A DNA stretch of 64,000 nucleotides from Paenibacillus senegalensis JC66 (GCF_000285515.1 NZ_HE610961.1:111863-175862); one strand, 5' to 3'; shown: positions 26,551-35,510, counted from the stretch's first letter. Notes: generated from the sequence alone by a model not told the origin. Numbers and translations are program-made.

Positions 26551-28812
26551 CTACCGTGAATGTTCTTTTTGAAATAGTAATGTCTTGCGGTAATCGCCGG
26601 GCGGAACCCCGGTCCATCGCTTGAACATCCGGATGAATGAGGTCGAATTGCTGTAACCCAGCCGTTCGCTGATCTCTTTGATGGTCAGCTCCGGCTTTTC
26701 CAGCAATTCCTTAGCCGTCCGAATCCTAAGCCGGTTTAAATGCTCCGTGAAGTTATGACCGGTTTTTTCCTTTATGTAGCCGGACAAATACGTTGCCGAC
26801 ATGTTCAGCTTATCGGCAAGCATTTCCAAAGAAATATCCTCTTCATAGTGATTTTCCAAATAATTCATGACGAATTCTATAATGTCATACTGTTCCTCGC
26901 GTTTCACCTTGACTGTCCGAACCGAGCTGGAAATAAACTGGATGAGTACAGTCCGATAATGTTCAGTTGTTATACAATCCTGAAGCTGGGCAAGAATGTC
27001 GTCCGGTGATCCTTCGCAGGGAGCTTTCAGCAGCTCCATCGTCTTCCATGTCTTGACGACCAGCCATTCGGCAAAACGCGACAGCTGCTCGGACGTGGCC
27101 CGGTGCTTTTGCATCGCTTCCAGCATGCGGGTTACGAGCTGTATACAGTAAGTATCATTACCGGCCTGCACATTAACGAAAAACTCGTGCTCCTGTTCAG
27201 CCGTGAACATGAAATGCCCCTCCGTCTGCTCGAGTTCCCAGAAGATCTGCGTTTCCTCCACCGGCCGGGCCTGCCGCGTCATCATCAGCGTCTCCTCATA
27301 GGCCTTGTCAAAATCGGTTGACTGCTGGAATACGGAGCTGACCGCCACCGTGACGAGATAAAACTGCCGATCCCGGTCAAAGGTCTGCTTCAGTGTCTCG
27401 ATGCTGTCCCTCAATGCCCCGTTTCTTTCCTCCGTATAAACGACAGATAGGATTTCATTGCTTTCTATCTGCAAGGTATGGGACTCGGGGAACGACTGGC
27501 GGATATGCAGACCGATAAACTCACGGATGCGGGCGGCGGCTTTTTCCGGTCTCAGCAGCATCTGGTTCATCGCTCCCTGCCGGTAGTACAGCCGGTACAG
27601 GACCAGGATGAAGCTGCCTTCCCCGATCATGGATTCACGGGAAAGAGGCGCGCCAGTGTCAATCTTTTTAAATCGCGTAATATAGCCGTAATTCGTCAGC
27701 AGCGATTTGCTGCTGTTCAGCTCCTGGTTCATTCGATTGCGTTCCTGGAACAAGCCGTTCAGACGGGCGTGAATTTGATTGAACTCGCTAATTTTGCTGT
27801 GATATACGGATGGCTTCTTATCTGGAACGAATCCGGCAAGAATGTCCCGCACGGGACGGTGAATGCTGCGGCTAAACAGGAATGAAGCGGTTATCCCGAT
27901 CAGCAGCGTAACAGCAAACAGCAGCACAGCAAGCCAGTTCAAGCGCTGCAAAGTGGCATTCAACGTCTTGTAAGGAATCACCGAGACGTAGGTAGCCCCA
28001 GATTCTTTCCCCTTCTCGAAAAAATAGTAGGTATCCTCATGAAGCAGCCAGCGGCTGACACCGTCCCATTGCGGGAGCAGGCGGCTATCAGCCTCCTTCG
28101 ATGAGGCGGCGATCACCGCTCCATTGTCATCCAGCAGCAGCAGCTCCGCCTGTGGAGTCCCGCTGAATGCCTGCATCAGTTTGTTCACCTGGACAAAGGC
28201 CAGAATGTGATAATCGCCATTCACCGTTTGCGCGGTTACCGGCATAAGCGTTCTGCTGCTCTGGGTATGTTCATTGTAAAACGAAGCCCCCGGAAAAATG
28301 GAGAAGGATTGGCCCTCCTTCCACTGCTTTTGCCAAAAAGTAAACGGATACCGGCCGCTAATGTAAAAACGGCTGAACATGCTATGTTCCGCGACCAAAC
28401 CATCCTTCTCCAGCAGCAAGGCCGGGGAAGGATAATACACCATCAGATTTTCCAGCTGATAGTAAGGATTAGCCACATCATTGCGGATTTGTTCCACTAG
28501 ATTTCTTATCATCGTATAGTCGTAGTCCCGCTTGTCTCCTGTTAATGACTGTTGGTACAGCGCTTTCACCCTGCCGTCGTGATAAAGATTGAACATAAGC
28601 CCCTTAAGGGAACGAAATTGATTCTCCAACGTTTCGGTTGTGTTTTTCAGCAGGGACAAATTATGATTGATGATCTCCTTTTCCGCATTTCGCGAATAGA
28701 GGTTCAAAGACCACAGATTGTATGAAGCTAGCAGAATGATGATAATCAGGAAATGAAAAAGCAGCTTCACAAATAAAGAATTCGTCCGGAACCTTTGACC
28801 TGGAGCAAACAT
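26551..28812 (-). CDS. membrane-anchored AraC-family regulator (YtdP/YesS type)
   Basis: 753 residues. One helix near 15-37 and a second near 292-312 flank an extracellular sensor domain. The cytoplasmic middle leads to a C-terminal pair of helix-turn-helix units (about 640-745: ISLEMLADKLNMSATYLSGYIK and TIKEISERLGYSNSTSFIRMFKRW). This architecture regulates neighbouring carbohydrate uptake genes. It is convergent with the ABC operon and probably controls it. ATG 28812; the ribosome binding site is AGGAGTGTC. Confidence 0.9.
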   Translation of the reverse strand: MFAPGQRFRTNSLFVKLLFHFLIIIILLASYNLWSLNLYSRNAEKEIINHNLSLLKNTTETLENQFRSLKGLMFNLYHDGRVKALYQQSLTGDKRDYDYTMIRNLVEQIRNDVANPYYQLENLMVYYPSPALLLEKDGLVAEHSMFSRFYISGRYPFTFWQKQWKEGQSFSIFPGASFYNEHTQSSRTLMPVTAQTVNGDYHILAFVQVNKLMQAFSGTPQAELLLLDDNGAVIAASSKEADSRLLPQWDGVSRWLLHEDTYYFFEKGKESGATYVSVIPYKTLNATLQRLNWLAVLLFAVTLLIGITASFLFSRSIHRPVRDILAGFVPDKKPSVYHSKISEFNQIHARLNGLFQERNRMNQELNSSKSLLTNYGYITRFKKIDTGAPLSRESMIGEGSFILVLYRLYYRQGAMNQMLLRPEKAAARIREFIGLHIRQSFPESHTLQIESNEILSVVYTEERNGALRDSIETLKQTFDRDRQFYLVTVAVSSVFQQSTDFDKAYEETLMMTRQARPVEETQIFWELEQTEGHFMFTAEQEHEFFVNVQAGNDTYCIQLVTRMLEAMQKHRATSEQLSRFAEWLVVKTWKTMELLKAPCEGSPDDILAQLQDCITTEHYRTVLIQFISSSVRTVKVKREEQYDIIEFVMNYLENHYEEDISLEMLADKLNMSATYLSGYIKEKTGHNFTEHLNRLRIRTAKELLEKPELTIKEISERLGYSNSTSFIRMFKRWTGVPPGDYRKTLLFQKEHSR

Positions 28813-29190
28813 GCTGACACTCCTTGTGAGAATGATAGTTGCCTAATCATTATAGCGGATCACTTGATTTCGGCAAATGAACAGTTTCTACGATCATTGA
28901 CAGACTTTCTGGTAAAGGCAGGCCCAGCCTTGGTTTTAGCGGCCTGCTAACCTTTTGCACGGGTGTTGCTAATTTCTGGCGACAAAGAAAAGACGCTGGT
29001 CCACCCACCATGGCCACCGTCTTTTTTATAAGTTCTTTTTTGCATTATTCGATTCCATGAACAGACAGACAAGACAGATTGCTGACTAACGAGTCGCTCT
29101 GCCCCGACCTCAATGTATTGGAGAATGGCAGATCTGATCGGTTAGCCTCAGCCGCCTGACACACATTATCATTTGTCGCAGCTTATACGG
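28813..29190. other. spacer; one terminator, no gene seen
   Basis: It holds the AraC promoter side and a hairpin at 28988-29027. No frame with a ribosome binding site is seen. Confidence 0.5.
28988..29027 (+). terminator. intrinsic terminator-like hairpin
   Basis: AAAAGACG (28988-28995) pairs with CGTCTTTT (29018-29025), with TGGTCC/GGCCA inside and further T's. No plus-strand gene immediately precedes it, so it may end an unseen RNA. Confidence 0.55.
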
Positions 29191-29403
29191 TCAGTCTTCC
29201 GGCTTTTTCTTTTTGTTCTTGTTCCATTCCTCCGCCAAGCCGACCGATGTTTCCATCAGCTTTTCCAACTGCTTTGCTAGTAAATGATAACGGTCCAGCC
29301 TGCGGTGTACCTCCCCCAACAGATCATAGCGATCCGTGGACTGCACTCTTTGCCAGAGCTTTTTAAAACCGTGCCATTCCTGCTTGAAGTTAGGGTCATG
29401 CAT
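29191..29403 (-). CDS. hypothetical protein, charged and helical
   Basis: 70 residues from ATG 29403, with GGGAGGG nine bases upstream; the longer frame to 29511 runs through a hairpin. HDPNFKQEWHGFKKLWQRVQ at the start and a Lys-rich KNKKKKPED tail. Function not recognised. Confidence 0.6.
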   Translation of the reverse strand: MHDPNFKQEWHGFKKLWQRVQSTDRYDLLGEVHRRLDRYHLLAKQLEKLMETSVGLAEEWNKNKKKKPED

Positions 29404-29467
29404 TCCGGTCCCTCCCTTCCAATGCCTCATGTCATTATAGATACAGGCTGCTCTGTTATTACATGCC

Positions 29468-29504
29468 AAATAGACGGTTGTCCGCCATGGGCAACCGTCT
29501 ATTT
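29468..29504. terminator. bidirectional hairpin, probable terminator of the ferritin gene
   Basis: Thirteen-base arms AAATAGACGGTTG and CAACCGTCTATTT. T-runs are short in both directions. It lies 115 bases after the ferritin stop. Confidence 0.6.
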
Positions 29505-29619
29505 CGAGCATATTTGGGCTTTAACGCAACTAACAAGATGCGAGCAAATATGTGAAGATGCAGGATGATTACGAAGATGCATGCATCTGCCGATGTCCGC
29601 CGTTACAGCTTGCTTTTAC

Positions 29620-30126
29620 CTACTCCTCAGGAGGGGAGAAGCTTCTTTGCTGGAATTCCGTATCCATCATGAAGAAAGCATTGCTGTCCTGGTCGATTCT
29701 TTTCAGCTTGTTGATGATCGTATCAAACATCGCCTCTTCCTCTACCTGCTCGTCAATAAACCATTTTAAGAAGGCAATGGTCGCATGCTCACGCTCATTC
29801 ATGGCGGTATCCGACAGGGCATAGATGCGCTCCGTTACACTGCGTTCATGGGAAAAGGCTTGTTCAAAAGCATCCAGCACCGATTCATAAGAATTGTTCA
29901 ATTCCGGAATGCCCTCAATAATGGCCCGGTGTCCTCTGTCGTTAATATAACGGTACAGCTTCATCGCATGAAACCGTTCTTCCTCCGCCTGCACGATAAA
30001 AAAGTTGGCGAAGCCATCCAGGCTTTCAGCCGAACAGTAGGCTGCCATTGTCAAATATAAATGAGAGGAATGGAACTCGTAATTCATTTGTTCGTTTAAC
30101 TGATTGAGCAGTTTCTCGCTAATCAC
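29620..30126 (-). CDS. ftnA: ferritin (non-haem iron storage)
   Basis: 168 residues, GTG start 30126 behind AAGGTGG. Four-helix ferritin with the ferroxidase ligands E17, E50, H53, E94 and Q127 at the same positions as in E. coli FtnA, plus Y24. It stores Fe(III) as a 24-mer in the cytoplasm. No obvious Fur or PerR box is seen directly upstream. The gene for a small membrane protein lies just upstream on the same strand. Confidence 0.92.
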   Translation of the reverse strand: MISEKLLNQLNEQMNYEFHSSHLYLTMAAYCSAESLDGFANFFIVQAEEERFHAMKLYRYINDRGHRAIIEGIPELNNSYESVLDAFEQAFSHERSVTERIYALSDTAMNEREHATIAFLKWFIDEQVEEEAMFDTIINKLKRIDQDSNAFFMMDTEFQQRSFSPPEE

Positions 30127-30175
30127 TGTTTATTCCACCTTTCGCTATAACTCGGATGGCTCTCACAAGCTAAGT

Positions 30176-30325
30176 TTAACGGGTCAAAACAAAATAAATC
30201 ACATATAACCAACTGAAAATACCGTGGATAATGGCCCATAACACTGATTCATGCGCGGTATAGGAAATAACGATGGCCAGTGCAGAGCCGAATGAAATAC
30301 CTGAACGAACTACACCCTTCAACAT
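30176..30325 (-). CDS. small two-helix membrane protein
   Basis: 49 residues, ATG 30325 behind GGGAGGGTTC. Two hydrophobic segments (GISFGSALAIVISYTAHES and WAIIHGIFSWLYVIYFVL) separated by a short turn. Similar peptides of about 50 residues with the WAI-HG-WLYVIY pattern are widespread in Firmicutes and uncharacterised. It lies 50 bases upstream of the ferritin gene. Confidence 0.7.
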   Translation of the reverse strand: MLKGVVRSGISFGSALAIVISYTAHESVLWAIIHGIFSWLYVIYFVLTR

Positions 30326-30464
30326 GAACCCTCCCCTGCATGGCAAAGCTTACCTAATGAACCTGCTACAAGTATAATCATAAAAGCGGAATCTAGCAAA
30401 TGCCGTTACCAATCCAATGAGAGAATCATAGAATTAAATATGACCCTGATCTGAACGGAGGTAT

Positions 30465-30566
30465 TCAGGCGTTTGAATGGATTGCCAAATATGCAGGCAG
30501 GGAGCAAAACACCCGCTTTCCATGCATGTGCTGAAGGATCACACTTGCGGCTCGTCCAGCTGCCAT
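30465..30566 (-). CDS. possible small peptide
   Basis: 33 codons from ATG 30566 behind a very strong site GGAGGAGGAA. The sequence MAAGRAASVILQHMHGKR is not recognised. A GC hairpin (GGGGGC/GCCCCC) and a TTTTTT run lie upstream. The only support is the ribosome binding site; the rest of the 30326-30737 spacer shows no gene. Confidence 0.25.
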   Translation of the reverse strand: MAAGRAASVILQHMHGKRVFCSLPAYLAIHSNA

Positions 30567-30737
30567 TTCCTCCTCCAACCCCTAAAAAAGTCCTTCTTCT
30601 TCTCTCTGTTCAGTACGGGCCTGGGGGCTTCTCCGCCCCCTGCTGCTTTCTCTTCATGAAAATTTCCCTTGATCTAAACAGAAATATTTAGTAATTTGTT
30701 ATAAGACCAATCCATAAGAAGACAGGGGAGAAGTACA

Positions 30738-31358
30738 ATGAAATTTAGGCTGGCTATTGTGGGTCTGGCTGCCCTGCTGCTCTCCGCTTGTGGTTACAGC
30801 CTCTCTTCTACATCCGAAATGGATTATCAGCATCCGGTTGCCGGAAAGACTGTCCCTGGTGATGAGTCTGCCCAAACCGAGCCTTCTAAGAATAAACATA
30901 ATGCAGCTGCTAACGTGGAATCGCCCAGCACCTTGGAAAGCACGGCCGTTGAGTCCGGAGCCTTGTCCGATGAAGGATCGGCGGATTCCAGCCTACAGGA
31001 GACCGATATTGAGGCACAGCTCAATGTTTGGACGATGGAGGAGTGGGAAGACACACCTTTATCCAAGGAAGAATTTAATGAGCTGTTGACCGAAATGATC
31101 AAGGGAGATGAAGAAACCAACCCCTTCAGCGAAATTACTCTCTTGGATGACTATACGTTAAAGGTCGTTTTCAACAATACCGATGGAGAATCTTTGGAAA
31201 ATATGCTGTTCGCTCCCATCTTTGATGGAGTGCTCAGAAGCCTGTATATGCGCTCTTCTTATTATCAAAACGAGCAGCAGCCGGTCATCCAGTTTGTGGA
31301 CAGCTCCGGCAAGCTCATTGCCGAAAACACCAATTTTGCCAATCTGGAACAGCCTTAA
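30738..31358 (+). CDS. hypothetical lipoprotein
   Basis: 206 residues, ATG 30738 behind AGGGGAGAAG. A lipoprotein signal with lipobox LLSAC (Cys18), then an acidic low-complexity linker rich in Ser/Glu (20-95) and a C-terminal globular part (95-206). Function not recognised. Its own terminator follows. Confidence 0.7.
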   Translation: MKFRLAIVGLAALLLSACGYSLSSTSEMDYQHPVAGKTVPGDESAQTEPSKNKHNAAANVESPSTLESTAVESGALSDEGSADSSLQETDIEAQLNVWTMEEWEDTPLSKEEFNELLTEMIKGDEETNPFSEITLLDDYTLKVVFNNTDGESLENMLFAPIFDGVLRSLYMRSSYYQNEQQPVIQFVDSSGKLIAENTNFANLEQP

Positions 31359-31380
31359 AGCCTAAACTTCAAATAACCGG

Positions 31381-31419
31381 CGAGCAGGCTTTGAGCTTTT
31401 ATGCCTGCTTAGCTATTTT
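31381..31419 (+). terminator. intrinsic terminator
   Basis: GAGCAGGC (31382-31389) pairs with GCCTGCTT (31403-31410), then TATTTTT. Confidence 0.7.
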
Positions 31420-31566
31420 TCCCAAGGAGCCCCTAATTTATGTTATTCAGCACTTTTCCTAAATCCAGTGGGCATTTCTCTAGCAAGGTTGTGACCTAAT
31501 CGGTTATAGCTTGTGTGAAGCTGCTGCCCCGCCTGATGTAATTGAATTAGAAGCAGAATGCTCTAT

Positions 31567-31608
31567 AAAAAAACGAACCCGTCAATCCTGGATTGACGGG
31601 TTCGTTTT
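31567..31608 (-). terminator. intrinsic terminator of the YjcZ-type gene
   Basis: Near-perfect 19-base arms (AAAACGAACCCGTCAATCC and its complement) with seven T on the minus-strand side. Confidence 0.9.
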
Positions 31609-31639
31609 GTCGTACAGCTTCCCTAATTCTCTTTGCGCA

Positions 31640-31747
31640 TTAGAAGCAGAAAGAACGAGAGATAATAACCAACAAAATAAACAGAACCAAAATCACTCCG
31701 GCCGAAGTAAAACCACCGTAGCCCAATCCTCCAACAGCACCACTCAT
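31640..31747 (-). CDS. YjcZ-family small sporulation protein
   Basis: 35 residues, ATG 31747 behind GGGAGGAATACAC. A Gly-rich start (MSGAVGGLGYGGFTSAG) is followed by one hydrophobic helix (VILVLFILLVIIS). This is the pattern of the YjcZ/YnzL-like peptides found in spores or the sporulation membrane of Bacillales. A strong terminator lies 32 bases after the stop. Confidence 0.75.
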   Translation of the reverse strand: MSGAVGGLGYGGFTSAGVILVLFILLVIISRSFCF

Positions 31748-31858
31748 GTGTATTCCTCCCTTTCAACTTCGGATACATTACAGGATATGAACCGGCACTG
31801 TGGTTGGAATGGGTCTTCCGGCAAAAATATAATTCAAAATGATTGATCCCCGGCGCTC

Positions 31859-32386
31859 TTATTTATTCCAATCGGGGTAGTAGTAATCCCGTTCTTCGAT
31901 TAAACGGTCTCTCTCTGCAATCAAATTCTTGTATTTCTCTTGTTGTTCCGGCGTCCCTCCGTTTAGTCCGCTCAAAGACAAATACATAGACTCGATTGTC
32001 TGCTCCAACGTGCTAATTCTCGTATTGTATTCGTCGACCGTACGCGCTGCGGCTCCGGGAACTTCCCCAGGTCCGTGCGGCTCCTCTTGAGGTTCTTCCG
32101 GCTCTGGTTCAACTTCAGGAGGAGCCTGCCCTTCCTCATATAGGCTGATCCCCTCCTGCATGTCAAACCTGACTTCCATGCCCAGCGTCTCGCTAAATGC
32201 TCTGACCGGCAAATAAGATGTCCCCTCTATAACGATAGCTTCTGTATGTAAGGTTTGGCCATTAAGCTTAACGGGAAATACTCCATCCACCACTTTGCCT
32301 ATCATCAGATTCGTTACTTCCGCATGTGCGGAAACTCCAACCGTCAACGCCGCGCCAATCAAGCCGCCAACAATCATTTTTTTCAA
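31859..32386 (-). CDS. secreted stalk-domain (copper-amine-oxidase N-like) protein
   Basis: 175 residues from TTG 32386, which has AAGGAG nine bases upstream. A signal peptide (1-22, ending SAHA) is followed by a stalk domain with GTSYLPVRAFSETLG (about 40-95), a Pro/Glu-rich linker and a C-terminal coiled coil ending YYYPDWNK. The prophage gene at 45500-46000 encodes a clear relative (shared VDGVFPVKL, GTSYLPVR, ETLG and final PDW-K). Its role is unknown; such domains occur on cell-surface proteins. Confidence 0.75.
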   Translation of the reverse strand: MKKMIVGGLIGAALTVGVSAHAEVTNLMIGKVVDGVFPVKLNGQTLHTEAIVIEGTSYLPVRAFSETLGMEVRFDMQEGISLYEEGQAPPEVEPEPEEPQEEPHGPGEVPGAAARTVDEYNTRISTLEQTIESMYLSLSGLNGGTPEQQEKYKNLIAERDRLIEERDYYYPDWNK

Positions 32387-32631
32387 ATTGCATCGCTCCT
32401 TCTTTTTGGCATATATATGCAATAATCATATCCCTTGCAGAAGCCCAATACCAGCATTTTTTTCAGCCTTGATCTCACAAAAAGGAAATCACTCACAGAG
32501 CTTGATCGAGGCTTTGTTAGCATTGGACCGCAGAAACAAGGCTAGCTTTAGAGCGAACAGAGAGAAAGAACCATTTAAGAGCAGATGATTCAAGATTGGC
32601 CTGCAGGGGCAGCCCCCCATTAGCTGTCATG

Positions 32632-33528
32632 TCATCCTCGGACAATTTGCTGCAGAGCATCGGCTAGCCGGGGATACCGAAACACAAATCCCGCCTCAAG
32701 AAGCCGCTTTGGAACGACCCAGCGGCTCTTTAAAATCAGCTCTGTTTCCGTACGGATGAGGACTGCGCCGATTTCCAGCAGCCAGGCTGGTGCAGGAAGT
32801 CCTACCGGCATTCTGAACGCTTTTCTAAGCTCCTTCATAAGCTGGCGGTTCGATACAGGATGAGGAGCCGCAGCGTTAAACACTCCTGACAGCTCCTTGT
32901 GTTCCTGAATAAATCCAACCAAGCGGAAAAGATCCTCAAGATGAATCCAACTGAACATTTGCCTGCCGTTCCCTTGAATGCCTCCAAGACCGAACCGGAC
33001 CAAATATCGGTAAGGTGTCATCACCCCGCCATTAGCTCCAAGCACAATAGCCATCCTTAAAGCTACCTGTCTCGTAGCGGGCAGCTTGCAGGCAAAAAAA
33101 GCCTCCTCCCATGCATTCGCCACATCGACCGAAAACCCTGTCCCCTTCTCCCCTTCCGCCTCTGTCATCGGATGATCTTCTGCATGACGATAGATGGTCG
33201 CGGTGCTCGCATTAATCCATAACGGCGGTGGTTCAGTGCATGCGGCCACAGCCTGACCCAGCTTTGAAGTCGTTTCCGTTCGCGACAAAAGGATTTCACG
33301 CTGATTGCGCTGATGATACCGGCAATTAACCGATTTGCCAGCAAGGTTAAGCAGCAGTTCAGAGCCGTTTAAAATCCGCGTCAGCTCCTTCATATCGCCC
33401 CAGCCTACAAAGCCTTGACCCTTTTGCCGTGAAATGACATACACCTCATAACCCAACGCTCTAAATTGTTCTTGAAAATAACGCCCGACAAAACCGGTTC
33501 CGCCCGCTAATACTATTTTTTTACCCAT
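32632..33528 (-). CDS. TIGR01777-family NAD(P)-dependent epimerase (YfcH-like)
   Basis: 298 residues from ATG 33528, preceded by GGGGGAG; ATG 33543 lacks a site. The Rossmann motif GGTGFVGRYF and SGVFNAAAPHPVSNRQLMK with a C-terminal DUF1731 segment (PVGLPAPAWLLE) are typical of the TIGR01777/SDR39U1 group. Substrate unknown. Monocistronic. Confidence 0.85.
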   Translation of the reverse strand: MGKKIVLAGGTGFVGRYFQEQFRALGYEVYVISRQKGQGFVGWGDMKELTRILNGSELLLNLAGKSVNCRYHQRNQREILLSRTETTSKLGQAVAACTEPPPLWINASTATIYRHAEDHPMTEAEGEKGTGFSVDVANAWEEAFFACKLPATRQVALRMAIVLGANGGVMTPYRYLVRFGLGGIQGNGRQMFSWIHLEDLFRLVGFIQEHKELSGVFNAAAPHPVSNRQLMKELRKAFRMPVGLPAPAWLLEIGAVLIRTETELILKSRWVVPKRLLEAGFVFRYPRLADALQQIVRG

Positions 33529-33640
33529 CCCGTTCTCCCCCATCTCACTGAAGCTTCTGGTTACTTCTAACTTTACTGAAATGGGGACTCCGCTGGAAGG
33601 ACTAACTTTTATAGACCTGCAGCCGCAGACTGCTGGTTTC

Positions 33641-33802
33641 TTAATTAGGCGAGCCCACGCCTGACTGCCAAGCTTTTCCTTCTTTGTGTCCTTGTTGCTG
33701 CTCTTGGGCTTTCCTTTGGGCTTGTTTATTTTTGTTGTTCGTTTTCTTGTGTTTTTGCTGCTTCGAATTTGTTGTACATCCCTGCTTCATATACCCATGC
33801 AC
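33641..33802 (-). CDS. small basic Gln/Lys-rich protein
   Basis: 53 residues from GTG 33802, with GAGG six bases upstream; ATG 33808 and ATG 33790 are alternatives. The protein is disordered-looking (SKQQKHKKTNNKNKQAQRK) and ends WQSGVGSPN. Small spore-associated proteins can look like this, but no family is recognised. Confidence 0.4.
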   Translation of the reverse strand: MHGYMKQGCTTNSKQQKHKKTNNKNKQAQRKAQEQQQGHKEGKAWQSGVGSPN

Positions 33803-33842
33803 CAACATCCTCAGCTGAATACATTAATTTGAGGTGATAAAT

Positions 33843-34112
33843 ATGGCTAAATATGCCCATACCGGTTCATTCAGCTTCCCCACTTCTGGGGTAAAACCGT
33901 TATTTACAGTTCCTAAAGGGGTGGATGGCACTCTCGCCATATCCAATAACAGCAGCAGGCCGTTTGTGCTTCTCCTCAATAATACAGTGACCATAACAGT
34001 AAGACCTTACGGCATCGCAAGGATAGGCTCCTACAGTGGCGGGTTTGTTACACGTGTCGCCATCAGAACTCGAGCCAGAAGTGCGGGATCGTATATTTTT
34101 CAACAAAGCTAA
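33843..34112 (+). CDS. hypothetical beta-rich protein
   Basis: 89 residues from ATG 33843 behind GAGGTGATAAAT. Alternating hydrophobic and Thr/Arg residues (VLLLNNTVTITVRPYGIARIG) suggest a small beta-sandwich. No cysteine and no signal peptide. Unknown function; possibly a spore-surface protein, which is a guess. Confidence 0.55.
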   Translation: MAKYAHTGSFSFPTSGVKPLFTVPKGVDGTLAISNNSSRPFVLLLNNTVTITVRPYGIARIGSYSGGFVTRVAIRTRARSAGSYIFQQS

Positions 34113-34480
34113 GTGTCCATTTCCGGCTTTAGAGACGATTTTTCCCGTTTATTTCAGGGCATTTGCAGATTTATCGTCAGCTTTTCCTCCTCGGAGAGAG
34201 CAAGCCTGTAACCTGTTTCCAACAAGCTGAAGGCTCCAGCGTATTGCCAGAGCCTTCATACCTTACTATGCTATGTATGCCGCGTTAACGGTTGGTTGAG
34301 GACTTTCCTGGAGCCATTGCCTGTACCTTCCCGGAGCTTTGTCTGGAACCTTTTCTGGATCCTTCCCGCAACCTTACTGCAGCCTTACTTAGTGCGGTTG
34401 ACAGCAAGCAGGGAAGCGGTTTGCACTTTGCAGGAGGGTTGCAGGTAGGCAGGTTTGCAGCTAGTTGCAGAACGCTCTCA
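34113..34480. other. spacer with no gene seen
   Basis: A hairpin GAAGGCTC/GAGCCTTC lies near 34227-34257 without a T-run. Around 34295-34390 there are imperfect repeats with the theme CTGGANCCTT. Nothing codes convincingly. Confidence 0.5.
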
Positions 34481-34632
34481 AATTCTAACGCTCGCCAGTG
34501 TCCTTATTTGACCAAAATCAGGGGGAAATAAATTGTAACGCTTGCCACGGTTTGCCACGGTACTTATTTTGCTTCAGAACCCAGTTTTTCCGGCTTTTTG
34601 TCACACATAAGAGCAAGGGCGAGCGTTAGCGC
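34481..34632 (+). repeat. dispersed repeat element, copy B (about 150 bp)
   Basis: Inverse-oriented match of 7356-7503, with the same inverted ends (CTAACGCTCGC / GCGAGCGTTAG), internal TAACGCTTGCCACGG and TCCTTATTTG motifs. Confidence 0.85.
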
Positions 34633-34749
34633 AGAACTACTCGCAGTTCATCACACGTATCTTGGTTATAAAATTCTGTATCACTCAGATTCTTGTTTCA
34701 CTCTATCCGTTTCCCTTCACCTTTTCCCACACTCTTTTTTGACAAAATA

Positions 34750-34824
34750 TGCTATAATTGGACAAGCAATAGAAAAGGCTTATATGGGCGGTCGGCTACC
34801 TCCGATGAAAGGAGGGATGCCTAT
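34750..34824 (+). promoter_or_regulatory. extended -10 promoter and leader of the toxin locus
   Basis: TGC-TATAAT at 34750-34758 is an extended -10. The leader contains CCTCC (about 34798) pairing with GGAGG (about 34811), which would hide the ribosome binding site, as in type I toxin mRNAs. Confidence 0.55.
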
Positions 34825-34910
34825 ATGATGACAGTATTGAAGCACTTATACTTATGCTTACTTTTGGTATGCTAATTATAGCCACGCTGTCATTCAGAAA
34901 CGACAAATAG
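34825..34910 (+). pseudogene. frameshifted holin-like type I toxin
   Basis: ATG ATG ACA GTA TTG starts a frame that stops after 16 codons. One base shifted, the sequence reads EALILMLTFGMLIIATLSFRNDK to a stop at 34908-34910, the typical hydrophobic holin-like (TxpA-like) toxin. One missing T in GTATT(T)GAA would restore the full peptide. The leader hairpin, downstream shared terminator and antisense segment are intact. Confidence 0.6.
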
Positions 34911-35030
34911 ACCGCCCTCCAACAAAAGGTTAACGGTCTATTTGTGATCACCTTTTTAAGCCAACCGCCCTTAGAAGCGGCTATTGCGTGGGAGTCGTGT
35001 TACCAGCACGGCTCCTGTATACATTTATTT
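34900..35030 (-). ncRNA. putative antisense antitoxin RNA (RatA-like)
   Basis: Downstream of the toxin a hairpin AAATAGACCG/CGGTCTATTT (34905-34946), a second stem CCGC/GCGG and a third stem around GGAGTCGTG/CACGGCTCC (about 34990-35022) are arranged as in type I antitoxin RNAs transcribed towards the toxin 3' end. Assignment by layout; the RNA start was not located. Confidence 0.45.
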
Positions 35031-35138
35031 TAGCACCCGGGGAAAAATGTATCAAGATGTATACAAATTCTATCATTATGTGGATAAATAAACTCATCTT
35101 CTATACATACCATTCTTCCGTTCATCTCACCTGTATCG

Positions 35139-35324
35139 CTAACCAAAGGCTAATAAAGTCATTATGATTACTCCTTCCTTTTTTATTACCCATTCTCCCT
35201 TGGAACCCTCTACAAACATTTGCATCTGCTGAAGCGTCTCTTCGTCATTGACCAGAATCATCGACTTTTCAAATTGTTCCTTTAAATCGTCTACAAGAGC
35301 GGCTTTATTGACCTCAGTTATCAT
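35139..35324 (-). CDS. hypothetical protein
   Basis: 61 residues from ATG 35324 (a TTG lies just before). Acidic and helical (AALVDDLKEQFEKSMILVND). The ribosome binding site is weak, so confidence is limited. It lies between the toxin locus and the prophage end. Confidence 0.4.
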   Translation of the reverse strand: MITEVNKAALVDDLKEQFEKSMILVNDEETLQQMQMFVEGSKGEWVIKKEGVIIMTLLAFG

Positions 35325-35461
35325 CAATCCAAGTTCGAACTTTCGATCCCCCTTATGTTATGATCAAACTTTTTGATTTTTAAAAGACATGCTTACTCAT
35401 CACCACAAAAGTAAGCTTCTGCCTCCTTAGGATGCTGAAGTCTTGTATCGCAAATTGAAGC

Positions 35462-35510
35462 AAAAAAAGACCACCTTCAATTAGAATGGTTAACTAACTG
35501 AAAGTGGTCT
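35462..35510 (-). terminator. intrinsic terminator-like hairpin
   Basis: AGACCAC (35468-35474) and GTGGTCT (35504-35510) plus TTCA/TGAA inside, with seven T on the minus side. No gene immediately upstream is known; it resembles the shared terminator of another type I toxin locus. The rest of 35325-35584 shows nothing else. Confidence 0.5.

Noticed and set aside
34745-34758. TTGACA and TATAAT at the toxin locus as a normal promoter
   Set aside because: Only eight bases separate them; the extended -10 (TGC-TATAAT) is the better reading.
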